From the NCBI RefSeq assembly GCF_001189845.1, contig NZ_LFLZ01000008.1, positions 1 through 64,000 on the forward strand: a stretch of 64,000 bases of DNA, given 5' to 3'. A program made the position numbers and the translations under genes. Shown one piece after another: positions 57,157-64,000 of the stretch (its first letter is position 1; every line of letters begins with the position of its first letter). A model generated the notes under the pieces. That model made no database searches, had not been told where the DNA came from, and was given only the letters and a program-made list of their open reading frames with translations. This DNA is from Bradyrhizobium tropiciagri (GTDB lineage Bacteria > Pseudomonadota > Alphaproteobacteria > Rhizobiales > Xanthobacteraceae).

Positions 57157-57453
57157 ATGTCAGCCTATGTGATTTCCGAGGTCGACGTGAAGGATGCGGC
57201 AGGCTTCGAGGCCTATCGCACGATCGCCGCCCAGGCCATCGCGCAATTTGGCGGACGTTATCTCGTGCGCGGCGGTGCTGCCGATGTGGTTGAAGGCGGG
57301 CCGCCGCCGAAGAACATCATCGTGGTCGAATTCCCGTCGATGGCGCGGCTGCGCGAATGGTATGCGTCGCCGGAGTACGCCGAGGCACTCAAGCATCGTG
57401 CAACCGCGCTGGAGCGCCGGCTGATCTTTGTGGAGGGCGTGCCGCCGGTCTAG
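57157..57453 (+). CDS. DUF1330 domain protein (dimeric alpha/beta-barrel fold)
   Basis: 98 residues, with the family's AYVISEVDVKDAAGFEAYR start, RYLVRGG, and VVEFPSMARLREWYASPEY. This small ferredoxin-like-fold family has no established function. It is 9 bases after the SDR gene. Its TAG stop overlaps the TAG of the convergent gene at the shared tetramer CTAG (57450-57453). Confidence 0.88.
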   Translation: MSAYVISEVDVKDAAGFEAYRTIAAQAIAQFGGRYLVRGGAADVVEGGPPPKNIIVVEFPSMARLREWYASPEYAEALKHRATALERRLIFVEGVPPV

Positions 57454-58577
57454 CCTTTGGCGCCGTCCAGAAACTCGCTGAATCCTGCGGGGCGATAGGG
57501 GCCGAAGCATATCTGCTCCAGCACGCCAATTCCGGTCCGGTCGCTTTGGCGGGCGCGCACCACTTGCTGCACGTGGACGTTCTCGCGGGCCAGCGGATCG
57601 AGCGTCGCAGGATCGAACGATTCGCCGCCGATCTCTAGCTCGCCTTTCCACATGCCCTGGCCCCATTGCGGATGACCGTAGCCGAGACCCTTCATCTGGA
57701 ATTTGAGGATCGGATCGAGTGCGATGGTCGTGGTGTGGCCGTCGATATCGACGAGGTCGATCTCGGCCGACTGCGCCAGCCGGGTGTTCGGAACGTATTT
57801 GACGCGATGCCGCGCGGTCGCCATGCGGCGGTCGAGCCCGTCGACGACGCCGGGGATCTCGGCCTCGCTCCGGTACAGCGGCGCCGTGATGCCCTCGCGG
57901 ACCAGCGCCTCGCCTTGCGTCCCGTCGAAGAAGATGGCGTGCGAGATGTGATCGTCCCAGACCAGCGGCGCCCACAAGAAGAACACGCTCGGCGGCGGCA
58001 TCGGCGCACCGCCGACGTCGCGTTCACCGACATTGCGGACGCCCCAGGAGCGATCCTTGGTGCCATAGCAGGTGCGATCGTCGACCTTGATCCCGCCGTC
58101 GGGGTGATGCACGACCCCGCTCCAGCGGCCGAACTGGTCGAACCGGGTCGAATCCATCGCGCGGCGGTCGCCCGACCACAGCGTCTGGCGGGCTTCCTGG
58201 ATCGCCGCCGTGCGCGCGGAAAAGGTCAGGTCGCAGGCAAGGCCGGTCGCGTTGTCGTCGAGCACGACGCGGGTCCGCAACATCGGTTCGAGCACCTCGA
58301 GCCGGAACGGACCGACCTGCATCTCGGTGCGCTCGATCGGCGCGCGCCGCGAGCCGTAGAAGCAGTGCTGTCGTCCGCCGCGCTCAACCACGCTGAAGGC
58401 GCAATCGAGGATCTTGCGATGCGGGTAGATCGCAATCCCGATGCCGAAATAATACGCGCCGTCGGCGGTATAGCCGTTGAACCAGGTGCGGTCATAGACA
58501 TTGCGGTCGCTGGTTGAGGGAACCGCGATCGGCTCGGGCGTCTGGTGGATGGGGAAGTCGTCAAGTTTGTTGAGCAC
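57450..58577 (-). CDS. Conserved protein of unknown function, possibly lipocalin-like (CrtC/AttH-type)
   Basis: 375 residues, mostly predicted beta-strand, with many aromatic residues (RTWFNGYTADGAYYFGIGIAIYPHRK; WGVRNVG; FFLWAPLVWDDH; in part). There is no signal peptide. The GTG opposite 58575-58577 is chosen because AAAGGG precedes it; an open frame of 21 codons upstream is not convincing. The double-barrel pattern recalls hydroxyneurosporene-synthase/AttH proteins, but I do not recognise the family securely. It is downstream of a phosphotransferase gene on the same strand, separated by a repeat. Confidence 0.7.
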   Translation of the reverse strand: MLNKLDDFPIHQTPEPIAVPSTSDRNVYDRTWFNGYTADGAYYFGIGIAIYPHRKILDCAFSVVERGGRQHCFYGSRRAPIERTEMQVGPFRLEVLEPMLRTRVVLDDNATGLACDLTFSARTAAIQEARQTLWSGDRRAMDSTRFDQFGRWSGVVHHPDGGIKVDDRTCYGTKDRSWGVRNVGERDVGGAPMPPPSVFFLWAPLVWDDHISHAIFFDGTQGEALVREGITAPLYRSEAEIPGVVDGLDRRMATARHRVKYVPNTRLAQSAEIDLVDIDGHTTTIALDPILKFQMKGLGYGHPQWGQGMWKGELEIGGESFDPATLDPLARENVHVQQVVRARQSDRTGIGVLEQICFGPYRPAGFSEFLDGAKG

Positions 58578-58647
58578 GCCGATCCCTTTCGCTGTTCTTG
58601 GAGCAAGATGAGTTTGGATTGAATCGGTTCGGCTACGCACTCACTCA

Positions 58648-58767
58648 ACCTCGCCCCGATGGGGAGAGGTCGATTTGCGAAGCAAATCGGGTGAGGGGCC
58701 GCAGCACCAGCGAGGGACCGTGATCCCTCACCCGGCGCTACGCGCGACCTCTCCCAAGGGAGAGGTG
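58648..58767. repeat. Dispersed palindromic repeat, family A, copy 3
   Basis: An inverted dimer. The left half is CCTCGCCCCgatGGGGAGAGG followed by the variable stem GATTTGC-gaa-GCAAATC and GGGTGAGGGG. The right half is CCCTCACCC, a GCGC-tac-GCGC stem, then CCTCTCCCaaGGGAGAGG. It lies between the phosphotransferase and unknown genes. Confidence 0.85.
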
Positions 58768-58808
58768 AACTTCCGTCACCGATCCGGCTCAACCAATCTC
58801 ATCACGTC

Positions 58809-59888
58809 TTAGTCCCGCCAGTATGAGAAACTGTCGTGATCCAGGGCTTGCGCGCAGGCGCCGCGGGTCATTTTCAGGAACAGCGCATCGCCGCGCTCGG
58901 AGCGCTGCACGCTGAGCGCGGAGACGACGCCCATCATGATTCCATGTAGCGTGTAGCGCCGGTAATCCCGCCAGCATTGATCCCAGCCGTAGCCCCGCAC
59001 GCCGCGGCGGATCAGCTCCGAATGATAGAACCGCACCAGGTCAATTTCATGTAATCGCCGCTCGGACGGGTCGATGCCGGCCGACAGGAAATAGGCGACG
59101 TCGACGATCCCTGGCCCCACCGTCAGCGTCTGCCAATCCAGCGTCGCCATCGGATGGGTGTTACCGCGGACGTCAAAGAGGATGTTGTCTAACCTGAAGT
59201 CTGCATGTTGCAACGTTCGCGGCGTCGATCGATCGGACTGGTGGCGCGGTATCGCGTCCGGAAGCCGGTCGATCAGATCAAGGAACTCCGGCTCGATCAC
59301 ACCGTGATATCGCTCCTTGTAGTGACCGATGCTGCCGGGCAGCACCGCACGAAGGTCTCTGCGCCGGCTTGCGGCAACCACGAAGCATTGCACCGTGTCG
59401 AGCGTCGGGTCGTTCCAGCGTGGTGCATGCAGCGCGGCGGCCTCACGCATCGCCGTCAGACAATCCGCGATCGCGCATCCGGCGAGCTGGTCGCCGGGTC
59501 GCGCGGGCGCCAGATCTTCCAGGATCAGCGTAAAGTCGTCGGTCGCCGGATCGATTTCGGCGAGGATCGGCCGCGGCGTGTGAATGGCAACGGTCGCCGC
59601 CAGCTCGCGATAGAACGCGACTTCGCGGACATAAAGCGTGTGCGCGGAACCGGAACGGCGGCTGTCGGGATCTGCCGCCGGAAATTTGCCGACGACGCTT
59701 GCGGGCGCGCGCGGCTCATTGCCGTCATAGGTCAGGTGAAATCGATAGCTGTCGCCGACGAGGCCATTGCCGACCGGCGTGCACGCGAGATCGATGACCC
59801 TGACCTGGTCGATCAGGCCGGCTTCGCGCAGCGCCCGCGTCATCCACTCCGGATCGATCCGCGACGGATCGGCCGTGAGCAAACTCAT
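58809..59888 (-). CDS. Phosphotransferase (APH-fold, ecdysteroid-kinase-like)
   Basis: 359 residues. The catalytic loop is LQHADFRLDNILFD (the HxDxxxxN pattern) and the metal-binding Asp is in TLDWQ. The N-lobe has GNGLVGDSYRFHL and SVVGKFPA. It belongs to the broad APH/CHK-like kinases that phosphorylate hydroxyl groups of small molecules. The ATG opposite 59886-59888 has GGGAGGAAACCG upstream. It is more divergent than the kinase at 2460 and is not the ACAD10/11 type. Substrate is unknown. Confidence 0.85.
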   Translation of the reverse strand: MSLLTADPSRIDPEWMTRALREAGLIDQVRVIDLACTPVGNGLVGDSYRFHLTYDGNEPRAPASVVGKFPAADPDSRRSGSAHTLYVREVAFYRELAATVAIHTPRPILAEIDPATDDFTLILEDLAPARPGDQLAGCAIADCLTAMREAAALHAPRWNDPTLDTVQCFVVAASRRRDLRAVLPGSIGHYKERYHGVIEPEFLDLIDRLPDAIPRHQSDRSTPRTLQHADFRLDNILFDVRGNTHPMATLDWQTLTVGPGIVDVAYFLSAGIDPSERRLHEIDLVRFYHSELIRRGVRGYGWDQCWRDYRRYTLHGIMMGVVSALSVQRSERGDALFLKMTRGACAQALDHDSFSYWRD

Positions 59889-60112
59889 CGGTTTCCTCCC
59901 ATCCCCTGTATCCCCTTGGGGCGTCACCACCGTTCCAGCCGCGTCTTGCGCGGCGGGATTGAGGACGGGGTGATCGTTGCCGCGGATCATACAGGCGATG
60001 GCGGCTTTGGCAAAAGCGCCGCGCCGGCGTGTGGGGATATCTCGTAGGGCGGGTCGCTGCTCTTACCGCATTGCAGCCGCTTTTCCCCAGATCAAGTGAT
60101 GGTAAGTGAATT
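59889..60112. other. Intergenic region upstream of the phosphotransferase
   Basis: No gene or clear promoter seen. Together with the palindrome at 60113-60202 it makes a 360-base gap between two minus-strand genes. Confidence 0.4.
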
Positions 60113-60202
60113 CGGTCGTCATTGCGAGCGAAGCAATCCATCTGCCCGCAAACGCGGTTAGATGGATTGCTTCGTCGCTATCGCTCCTCGCAATGACGAC
60201 CG
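60113..60202. repeat. Dispersed palindrome, CGTCATTGCGAGCGAAGC family, copy 2
   Basis: Perfect 16-base inverted ends, CGGTCGTCATTGCGAG (60113-60128) and CTCGCAATGACGACCG (60187-60202). The inner stem is GAAGCAATCCATCT / AGATGGATTGCTTC. Confidence 0.9.
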
Positions 60203-60248
60203 AGGCAGAACCGTGACGTAATAGGCCTAATCCCGTGCTGCTGTGGGC

Positions 60249-61262
60249 CTACCAACCCTCCAGCACGATCTTGCCGCGCGACTTGCCGCTTTCGAGCAGC
60301 GCGTGCGCGCGCTTGAGGTTGGCGGCGTTGATGGTGCCGAAAGTCTGGTCGAGCGTGGTGCGCAGCACGCCCTTGTCGATCAGGTCGGCGACATCGTTGA
60401 GCAGATGATGCTGGGCGATCATGTCAGGGGTCTGGAACGACGAGCGCGTGAACATCGACTCCCAGTGGATCGACACCGCCTTGCCCTTGAAGGCGGCAAC
60501 GTTGAATTCGGCGGGATCGTCGATCAGGCCGAACTTGCCTTGCGGTGCGATGAAGTCGGCGATCGACTTGTAGTGCTGGTCGGTGAAGGTGAGGCTGGCG
60601 ACGAGGCCGACCGGCGGCAGCTTCAGCTTCTCGATCTGCTCCTTCATCGGCTGCGAGTGATCGATCACCGCATGCGCGCCGAGATCGCGGCACCACTTCT
60701 GCGACTCCGGCCGCGTCGCGGTCGCAACCACGGTCAGCCCCGTGAGGCGGCGCGCCAGCTGGATCAGGATCGAGCCGACGCCGCCGGCGCCACCGGTGAT
60801 CAAGAGCGTGCGCGGATCGAGGCTCTTGCCCGGCACCGCGCCGAGCCGGTCGAACAGCAGCTCCCATGCGGTGATCGATGTCAGGGGCAGGGCGGCCGCC
60901 TGCGCGAAAGACAGCGATGCCGGCTTGTTGCCGACGATGCGCTCGTCGACCAGATGAAATTCCGAGTTGGTGCCCTGGCGCAGGATCGAGCCCGCGTAGA
61001 ACACCTCATCGCCGGGCTTGAACAGCGACACGTCGGGCCCGACCGCATCGACCACGCCGGCCGCGTCGAAGCCGAGGATCTTGTAGCCGCCGTCGGTCGG
61101 CGCCGCGCGCTTGCGCACCTTGTAGTCGACCGGGTTGGCCGAGATGGCCTTCACCGCGACGCGGATGTCGCGCCCCCTGGGTTCGGGCTTGGCGATCTCG
61201 AAATCGACGAGCGAATCCGCCGCCTCGATCGGCAGCGACTTTTGGTATCCGACGGCCTTCAT
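60249..61262 (-). CDS. Zinc-type alcohol dehydrogenase-like/quinone oxidoreductase
   Basis: A 337-residue medium-chain dehydrogenase/reductase. The N-terminal GroES-like domain (VKAISANPVDYKVRKR) and the nucleotide-binding motif LITGGAGGVGSILIQLARRL (near residue 150) are clear. The catalytic-zinc cysteines are missing, as in NADPH:quinone reductases. It is divergent from an HxlR regulator with an Asn-terminal Cys, an arrangement typical of quinone or electrophile stress systems. A role in reducing quinones or enones is inferred. Confidence 0.88.
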   Translation of the reverse strand: MKAVGYQKSLPIEAADSLVDFEIAKPEPRGRDIRVAVKAISANPVDYKVRKRAAPTDGGYKILGFDAAGVVDAVGPDVSLFKPGDEVFYAGSILRQGTNSEFHLVDERIVGNKPASLSFAQAAALPLTSITAWELLFDRLGAVPGKSLDPRTLLITGGAGGVGSILIQLARRLTGLTVVATATRPESQKWCRDLGAHAVIDHSQPMKEQIEKLKLPPVGLVASLTFTDQHYKSIADFIAPQGKFGLIDDPAEFNVAAFKGKAVSIHWESMFTRSSFQTPDMIAQHHLLNDVADLIDKGVLRTTLDQTFGTINAANLKRAHALLESGKSRGKIVLEGW

Positions 61263-61334
61263 GCCTGGTCTCCCTGGTGGGCGATTGCCTGCCGCTTACC
61301 TGTCGCGCTGGCGTCCTTTTGGCAAGTACTGTAA

Positions 61335-61357
61335 AAACAGGGAACTAGTCCCTGTTT
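61335..61357. promoter_or_regulatory. HxlR operator candidate
   Basis: AAACAGGGA (61335-61343) and TCCCTGTTT (61349-61357) are perfect 9-bp inverted arms around ACTAG. The site is centred in the divergent gap between the reductase and HxlR genes, and TATACT directly follows, so binding would block that -10-like sequence. Confidence 0.7.
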
Positions 61358-61379
61358 GTATACTATTGGGAAATTACCG

Positions 61380-61757
61380 ATGAAACGGAAGAATTTTGCC
61401 CGCCGGCCGGGCTGCGCGGTCGAGGCCGCGCTCGACCTGATCGACGGCAAATGGAAGGGCGTGATCCTGTATCATTTGCAGGCCGGCACCCAGCGCTTCG
61501 GCGAGTTGCGGCGTCGGATGCCCGGCATCACCCAGCGCATGCTGACCAAGCAGCTGCGGGCGCTCGAGGACGACGGCCTCGTGATCCGCAAGGTCTATGC
61601 CGAAGTGCCGCCGCGGGTCGAATACACGCTGTCCGAGCTCGGCGAGAGCCTGCGTCCGGTGATCGACATTCTGAAAGCCTGGGGCGAGGGCCATCAGGAA
61701 CGGCTGTCCTGCGCCCCGGCGCCGGAGGTCGTCGTGAGGAAGAAGCGCGCGGCCTGA
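61380..61757 (+). CDS. HxlR-family transcriptional regulator
   Basis: A 125-residue winged-helix regulator: CAVEAALDLIDGKWKGVILYHL (in part), RRMPGITQRMLTKQLRALEDDGLV (in part) and YTLSELGESL. Cys12, just before the first helix, matches the redox-sensing Cys of YodB/QorR-type members. The ATG at 61380 is preferred; a TTG at 61356 would start inside the operator and -10-like sequence. It probably represses itself and the divergent oxidoreductase until the Cys is modified. Confidence 0.9.
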   Translation: MKRKNFARRPGCAVEAALDLIDGKWKGVILYHLQAGTQRFGELRRRMPGITQRMLTKQLRALEDDGLVIRKVYAEVPPRVEYTLSELGESLRPVIDILKAWGEGHQERLSCAPAPEVVVRKKRAA

Positions 61758-61772
61758 CAGGCGTTCGCGCTT

Positions 61773-61904
61773 CACCTCTCCCGGAGGGAGAGGTCGGATC
61801 GCATCGCAAGATGCGAGCCGGGTGAGGGATTACGCTCCATCGAGGAAGCGGCAGCCCTCACCCGAATTGCTTCGCAATTCGACCTCTCCCCATAGGGGAG
61901 AGGT
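61773..61904. repeat. Dispersed palindromic repeat, family A, copy 4
   Basis: An inverted dimer. CACCTCTCCCggaGGGAGAGG, the variable stem ATCGCATC/GATGCGA and GGGTGAGGG form the left half. CCCTCACCC, the variable stem GAATTGC-ttc-GCAATTC, and CCTCTCCCcataGGGGAGAGG form the right half. It separates the convergent HxlR and porin genes. Confidence 0.85.
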
Positions 61905-61912
61905 AAGTCACG

Positions 61913-63511
61913 TCAGAACGCGACCTGCGTGCGCAACGCGACCGCGTCGAACTTCGAGCCGGCGTCGGCAGGCGAGGTCGTCGAGACCTGCTTGGCGATG
62001 TCGCCGTGCAGGTAGTTCAGCATGAAGCGGACGTTGTTGTTGACGTACCAGTTCAGCGCGGCGGTGTAGACGGTCTGCCGTCCACCCGCGACGCCGACCG
62101 CCTGGCCGACCTGGTCGTTGAGGTTCATCGTGCTGACGCGGCCGGCGATTTCCCAGGCGCCCCAGCCGCCGCCGGCGAGCGATACCGGATCGTGCGGCTT
62201 GATACCGCCATAGGAGGCCGTGGCCGGGTTGTAGGCGTGGTTCTCGCCGGTCAGCACGTAGCCGACCTGCGCGTAGCCGCCGTCGAATTTCAGGCTCGGC
62301 GCGCCGAACGGCGGCAGCCCGGTATTCGCGGAGCGGTCGACATTGAACCAGTAGTATTCGCCCTGCGCGATGAACGGGCCGTAGGTCGCCGCCGCCTCGA
62401 CGCCGTAGACCTGAGCGCCAGAGACGTTGGCGATCGTGCCGGTCGAGATCAGCGTCGTCGGGTCGATGCGCAGTTCGGGCCGGTCGCTGAGCGTGAGCGT
62501 CTGCGCCTGCGTCAGCTGGTTGCGCGGCGGCTGCACCAGCCATTCCGCGTCGGCGCCAATATGCACCGAGTAGTTCTTGCCGCTGATCGGATTGCCGGCG
62601 ACGCGGACGACGCCGCCATACTGCTCCGACGTTCCGGCCGGCGTGACCGAGGACGCGGAATGGATCGCGCCTGTCGTCGGCCCGGTGACATAGCCGCCGA
62701 TCCACAGCTGGTCGTTCCACCAGCGGGTGCCGGCGCCCGAACGGAAATCACCGGCCGCGATGTTCTGCGCGATGATGCCGACCGAGGCGCGCTCCATGAA
62801 CAGGATGTCGTTGGAGCTGGTCGATTCGTCCAGCGTCCACGGGATGTCCATGATGCCGCCTTCGATCGCCATCTTGCCACCGAACGGCTTGAAGCCGGTG
62901 TAGCTCAGATAGGCATTCTCGACGCCGGAGGTGCCGCCGCCGGGCAACGATCCCGGTGCTGCGCCGCCGAAGCCATCGGCCGAGCCGCCGAAGTCGTAGA
63001 TCAGCGCGTAATTCCAGTCGCCGAAGAATTTGCCGACGATGCCGATGCGGGCGCGGCGCAGGTTCTCGCCGCTGTCGAGCTTCTGCGGCGAGGTGTTCGC
63101 GGTGTTCGGACGATAGTCGTAGCCGCCGACATCCCAATGCACGCGGCTCGTGATCGCAACGCAGTTCTGTTCGTCGGCGGTGCAGATCGTCGGCCGGTTG
63201 TTCGGCATCGTCACCACGACGCCGGACGGTGCGACCGGGCCCTTCACCGGGATCGCGGCATTGGCGCTTGCGACGCGCGCGGCCTTGGCATCCGCCGCCT
63301 TGGCATTGGCGTTTGCGCTGGCCGCAGTCGCGGTATTGGCATTGGTCTGCTTCTGCAGCTTGTCGAGCTTCTGCTCGAGCATCTTCAGCTGCTGCTTCAG
63401 CAGCGCGATCTCCGCGTCGCTGCCGCCTCCGGCCGATTGCGCATAGGCCGGTGAGGCGGCGAGCGCCCCTGCTAGCCCGATGGCGATTGCACCAACTTTT
63501 GTCGCACCCAT
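61913..63511 (-). CDS. Outer-membrane porin, OprP/OprO (phosphate-selective) type
   Basis: 532 residues. The signal peptide (about 1-24) ends SPAYAQS. A short coiled coil (EIALLKQQLKMLEQKLDKLQ) and an Ala/Asn/Lys-rich linker follow, then a long beta-barrel domain. The C-terminal residue is Phe (RTQVAF), the usual BAM recognition end. OprP-type porins form trimers that pass anions such as phosphate. The ATG opposite 63509-63511 starts the signal peptide and has AGGGGTG upstream. The coiled coil may trimerise the N-terminus. It stands alone, with no phosphate-transport genes nearby. Confidence 0.85.
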   Translation of the reverse strand: MGATKVGAIAIGLAGALAASPAYAQSAGGGSDAEIALLKQQLKMLEQKLDKLQKQTNANTATAASANANAKAADAKAARVASANAAIPVKGPVAPSGVVVTMPNNRPTICTADEQNCVAITSRVHWDVGGYDYRPNTANTSPQKLDSGENLRRARIGIVGKFFGDWNYALIYDFGGSADGFGGAAPGSLPGGGTSGVENAYLSYTGFKPFGGKMAIEGGIMDIPWTLDESTSSNDILFMERASVGIIAQNIAAGDFRSGAGTRWWNDQLWIGGYVTGPTTGAIHSASSVTPAGTSEQYGGVVRVAGNPISGKNYSVHIGADAEWLVQPPRNQLTQAQTLTLSDRPELRIDPTTLISTGTIANVSGAQVYGVEAAATYGPFIAQGEYYWFNVDRSANTGLPPFGAPSLKFDGGYAQVGYVLTGENHAYNPATASYGGIKPHDPVSLAGGGWGAWEIAGRVSTMNLNDQVGQAVGVAGGRQTVYTAALNWYVNNNVRFMLNYLHGDIAKQVSTTSPADAGSKFDAVALRTQVAF

Positions 63512-63610
63512 TGTGCACCCCTGTTTTGTTTGAAGTCCCCACTCACTCACTGAGACGTCCTAGGAGTCGAACGTGACTGACGCACGACAGTGCTTCCAGG
63601 CATCGCAGTT

Positions 63611-63638
63611 CCGCTTGTTGTCCGCGGGCAACAAGCGG
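63611..63638. promoter_or_regulatory. Hairpin/palindrome between porin and protease genes
   Basis: CCGCTTGTTG (63611-63620) and CAACAAGCGG (63629-63638) are perfect arms around 8 bases, 100 bases upstream of the porin start. It could be an operator for the porin; no regulator is known. Confidence 0.45.
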
Positions 63639-63747
63639 AGCGGCGCAGTGAGATGACAGCCATCATAGATGCTTGGCGGCGCGCTTCAACGCGGCGGCCA
63701 GGGGTTTTGCACCGGTCCGGCCGGGGCCAGTTATCCGCCCTGGCGCC

Positions 63748-63776
63748 CTTCATTTGCCCGGCGAACACGCCTATAT
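63748..63776 (+). promoter_or_regulatory. Probable promoter of the Deg-type protease gene
   Basis: CTATAT (63771-63776) matches the alphaproteobacterial -10 consensus exactly; CTTCAT (63748-63753) is a 4/6 match to CTTGAC at 17 bases. It lies 26 bases before the start codon. Confidence 0.6.
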
Positions 63777-63801
63777 TCCGGCGTTTCCACGAGAGGTGAG
63801 A

Positions 63802-64000
63802 ATGCTCCAACCCGTCCGATTCGCTGCAATATTCGCTCTGTGCGCCTTGGCTTTCATGGGGAATCCGTCCCCGGCCGCGGCCCAGGATCGTCGCGTGCCG
63901 TCGTCGCAGGCTGAGCTCCAGCTGTCCTATGCGCCGATCGTGCAGCGGGTGCAGCCGGCGGTGGTCAATGTCTATGCCGCCAAGACGGTGCAGAACCGCA
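63802..64000 (+). CDS. Deg/HtrA-type periplasmic serine protease, N-terminal part
   Basis: Only the first 66 codons are inside the window. The translation has a Sec signal peptide (MLQPVRFAAIFALCALAF..., cleaved after about PAAAQ) and then SYAPIVQRVQPAVVNVYAAKTV. This matches the start of the trypsin-like domain of DegP/DegQ proteins. GAGAGGTGAGA precedes the ATG. The catalytic triad and PDZ domains lie beyond the edge, so the assignment rests on this short match. Confidence 0.72.
   Translation, partial: MLQPVRFAAIFALCALAFMGNPSPAAAQDRRVPSSQAELQLSYAPIVQRVQPAVVNVYAAKTVQNR

Overview
The window looks like a chromosomal segment of a high-GC alphaproteobacterium of the Bradyrhizobium/Nitrobacteraceae type. 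The evidence is the sizes and sequences of the ribosomal proteins and RNA polymerase subunits, promoters of the CTTGAC-N17-CTATAT kind, and several dispersed palindromic repeats of a style I associate with bradyrhizobia. The genus is inferred from recall, not from a search.

Layout. 1-9 kb holds lipid or acyl-CoA metabolism: a TetR regulator, an acyl-CoA dehydrogenase and kinase pair that together match the two halves of eukaryotic ACAD10/ACAD11, a DMT transporter, an ArgE-type deacetylase, two SDRs and a histidine phosphatase. 9-14.3 kb holds a beta-lactamase-fold hydrolase, tRNA-Trp, and an orphan amino-acid-type binding protein divergent from a GntR regulator and an acyl-CoA ligase, with two identical operators between them. 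14.5-28.2 kb carries secE-nusG-rplK-rplA, a 2-hydroxyacid dehydrogenase, rplJ-rplL and rpoB-rpoC. 28.4-34 kb is an accessory insert between rpoC and the str operon: a flavin oxidoreductase fused to a methyltransferase, an ABC exporter with acidic tails at both ends, and a divergent flavoprotein. 34.7-53.7 kb is the continuous str-S10-spc-alpha block, rpsL to rplQ, containing secY and an adk with a long histone-H1-like tail. 54-64 kb holds a chemoreceptor, an SDR/DUF1330/unknown/phosphotransferase group, a quinone-reductase-like gene divergent from an HxlR regulator, a phosphate-porin-like protein, and the start of a Deg-type protease.

Six genes, four of them in or beside the essential core (rplA, rpoB twice, rplB), are interrupted by single-base losses, seven in total. 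Every loss removes one G from a GGC (read on one strand or the other), and six of the seven are at CGGC. Disrupted rpoB, rplA and rplB cannot be real in a living cell, so I read these as consensus sequence errors and annotate the genes across the shift. No CRISPR array, phage, insertion sequence or plasmid function was seen.

The most interesting biology is the split ACAD10/11-like kinase plus dehydrogenase pair with a nearby phosphatase, the oxidoreductase-methyltransferase/exporter module inside the rpo-str region, the H1-like tail on adenylate kinase, and mobile-looking palindromes placed between ribosomal protein genes.
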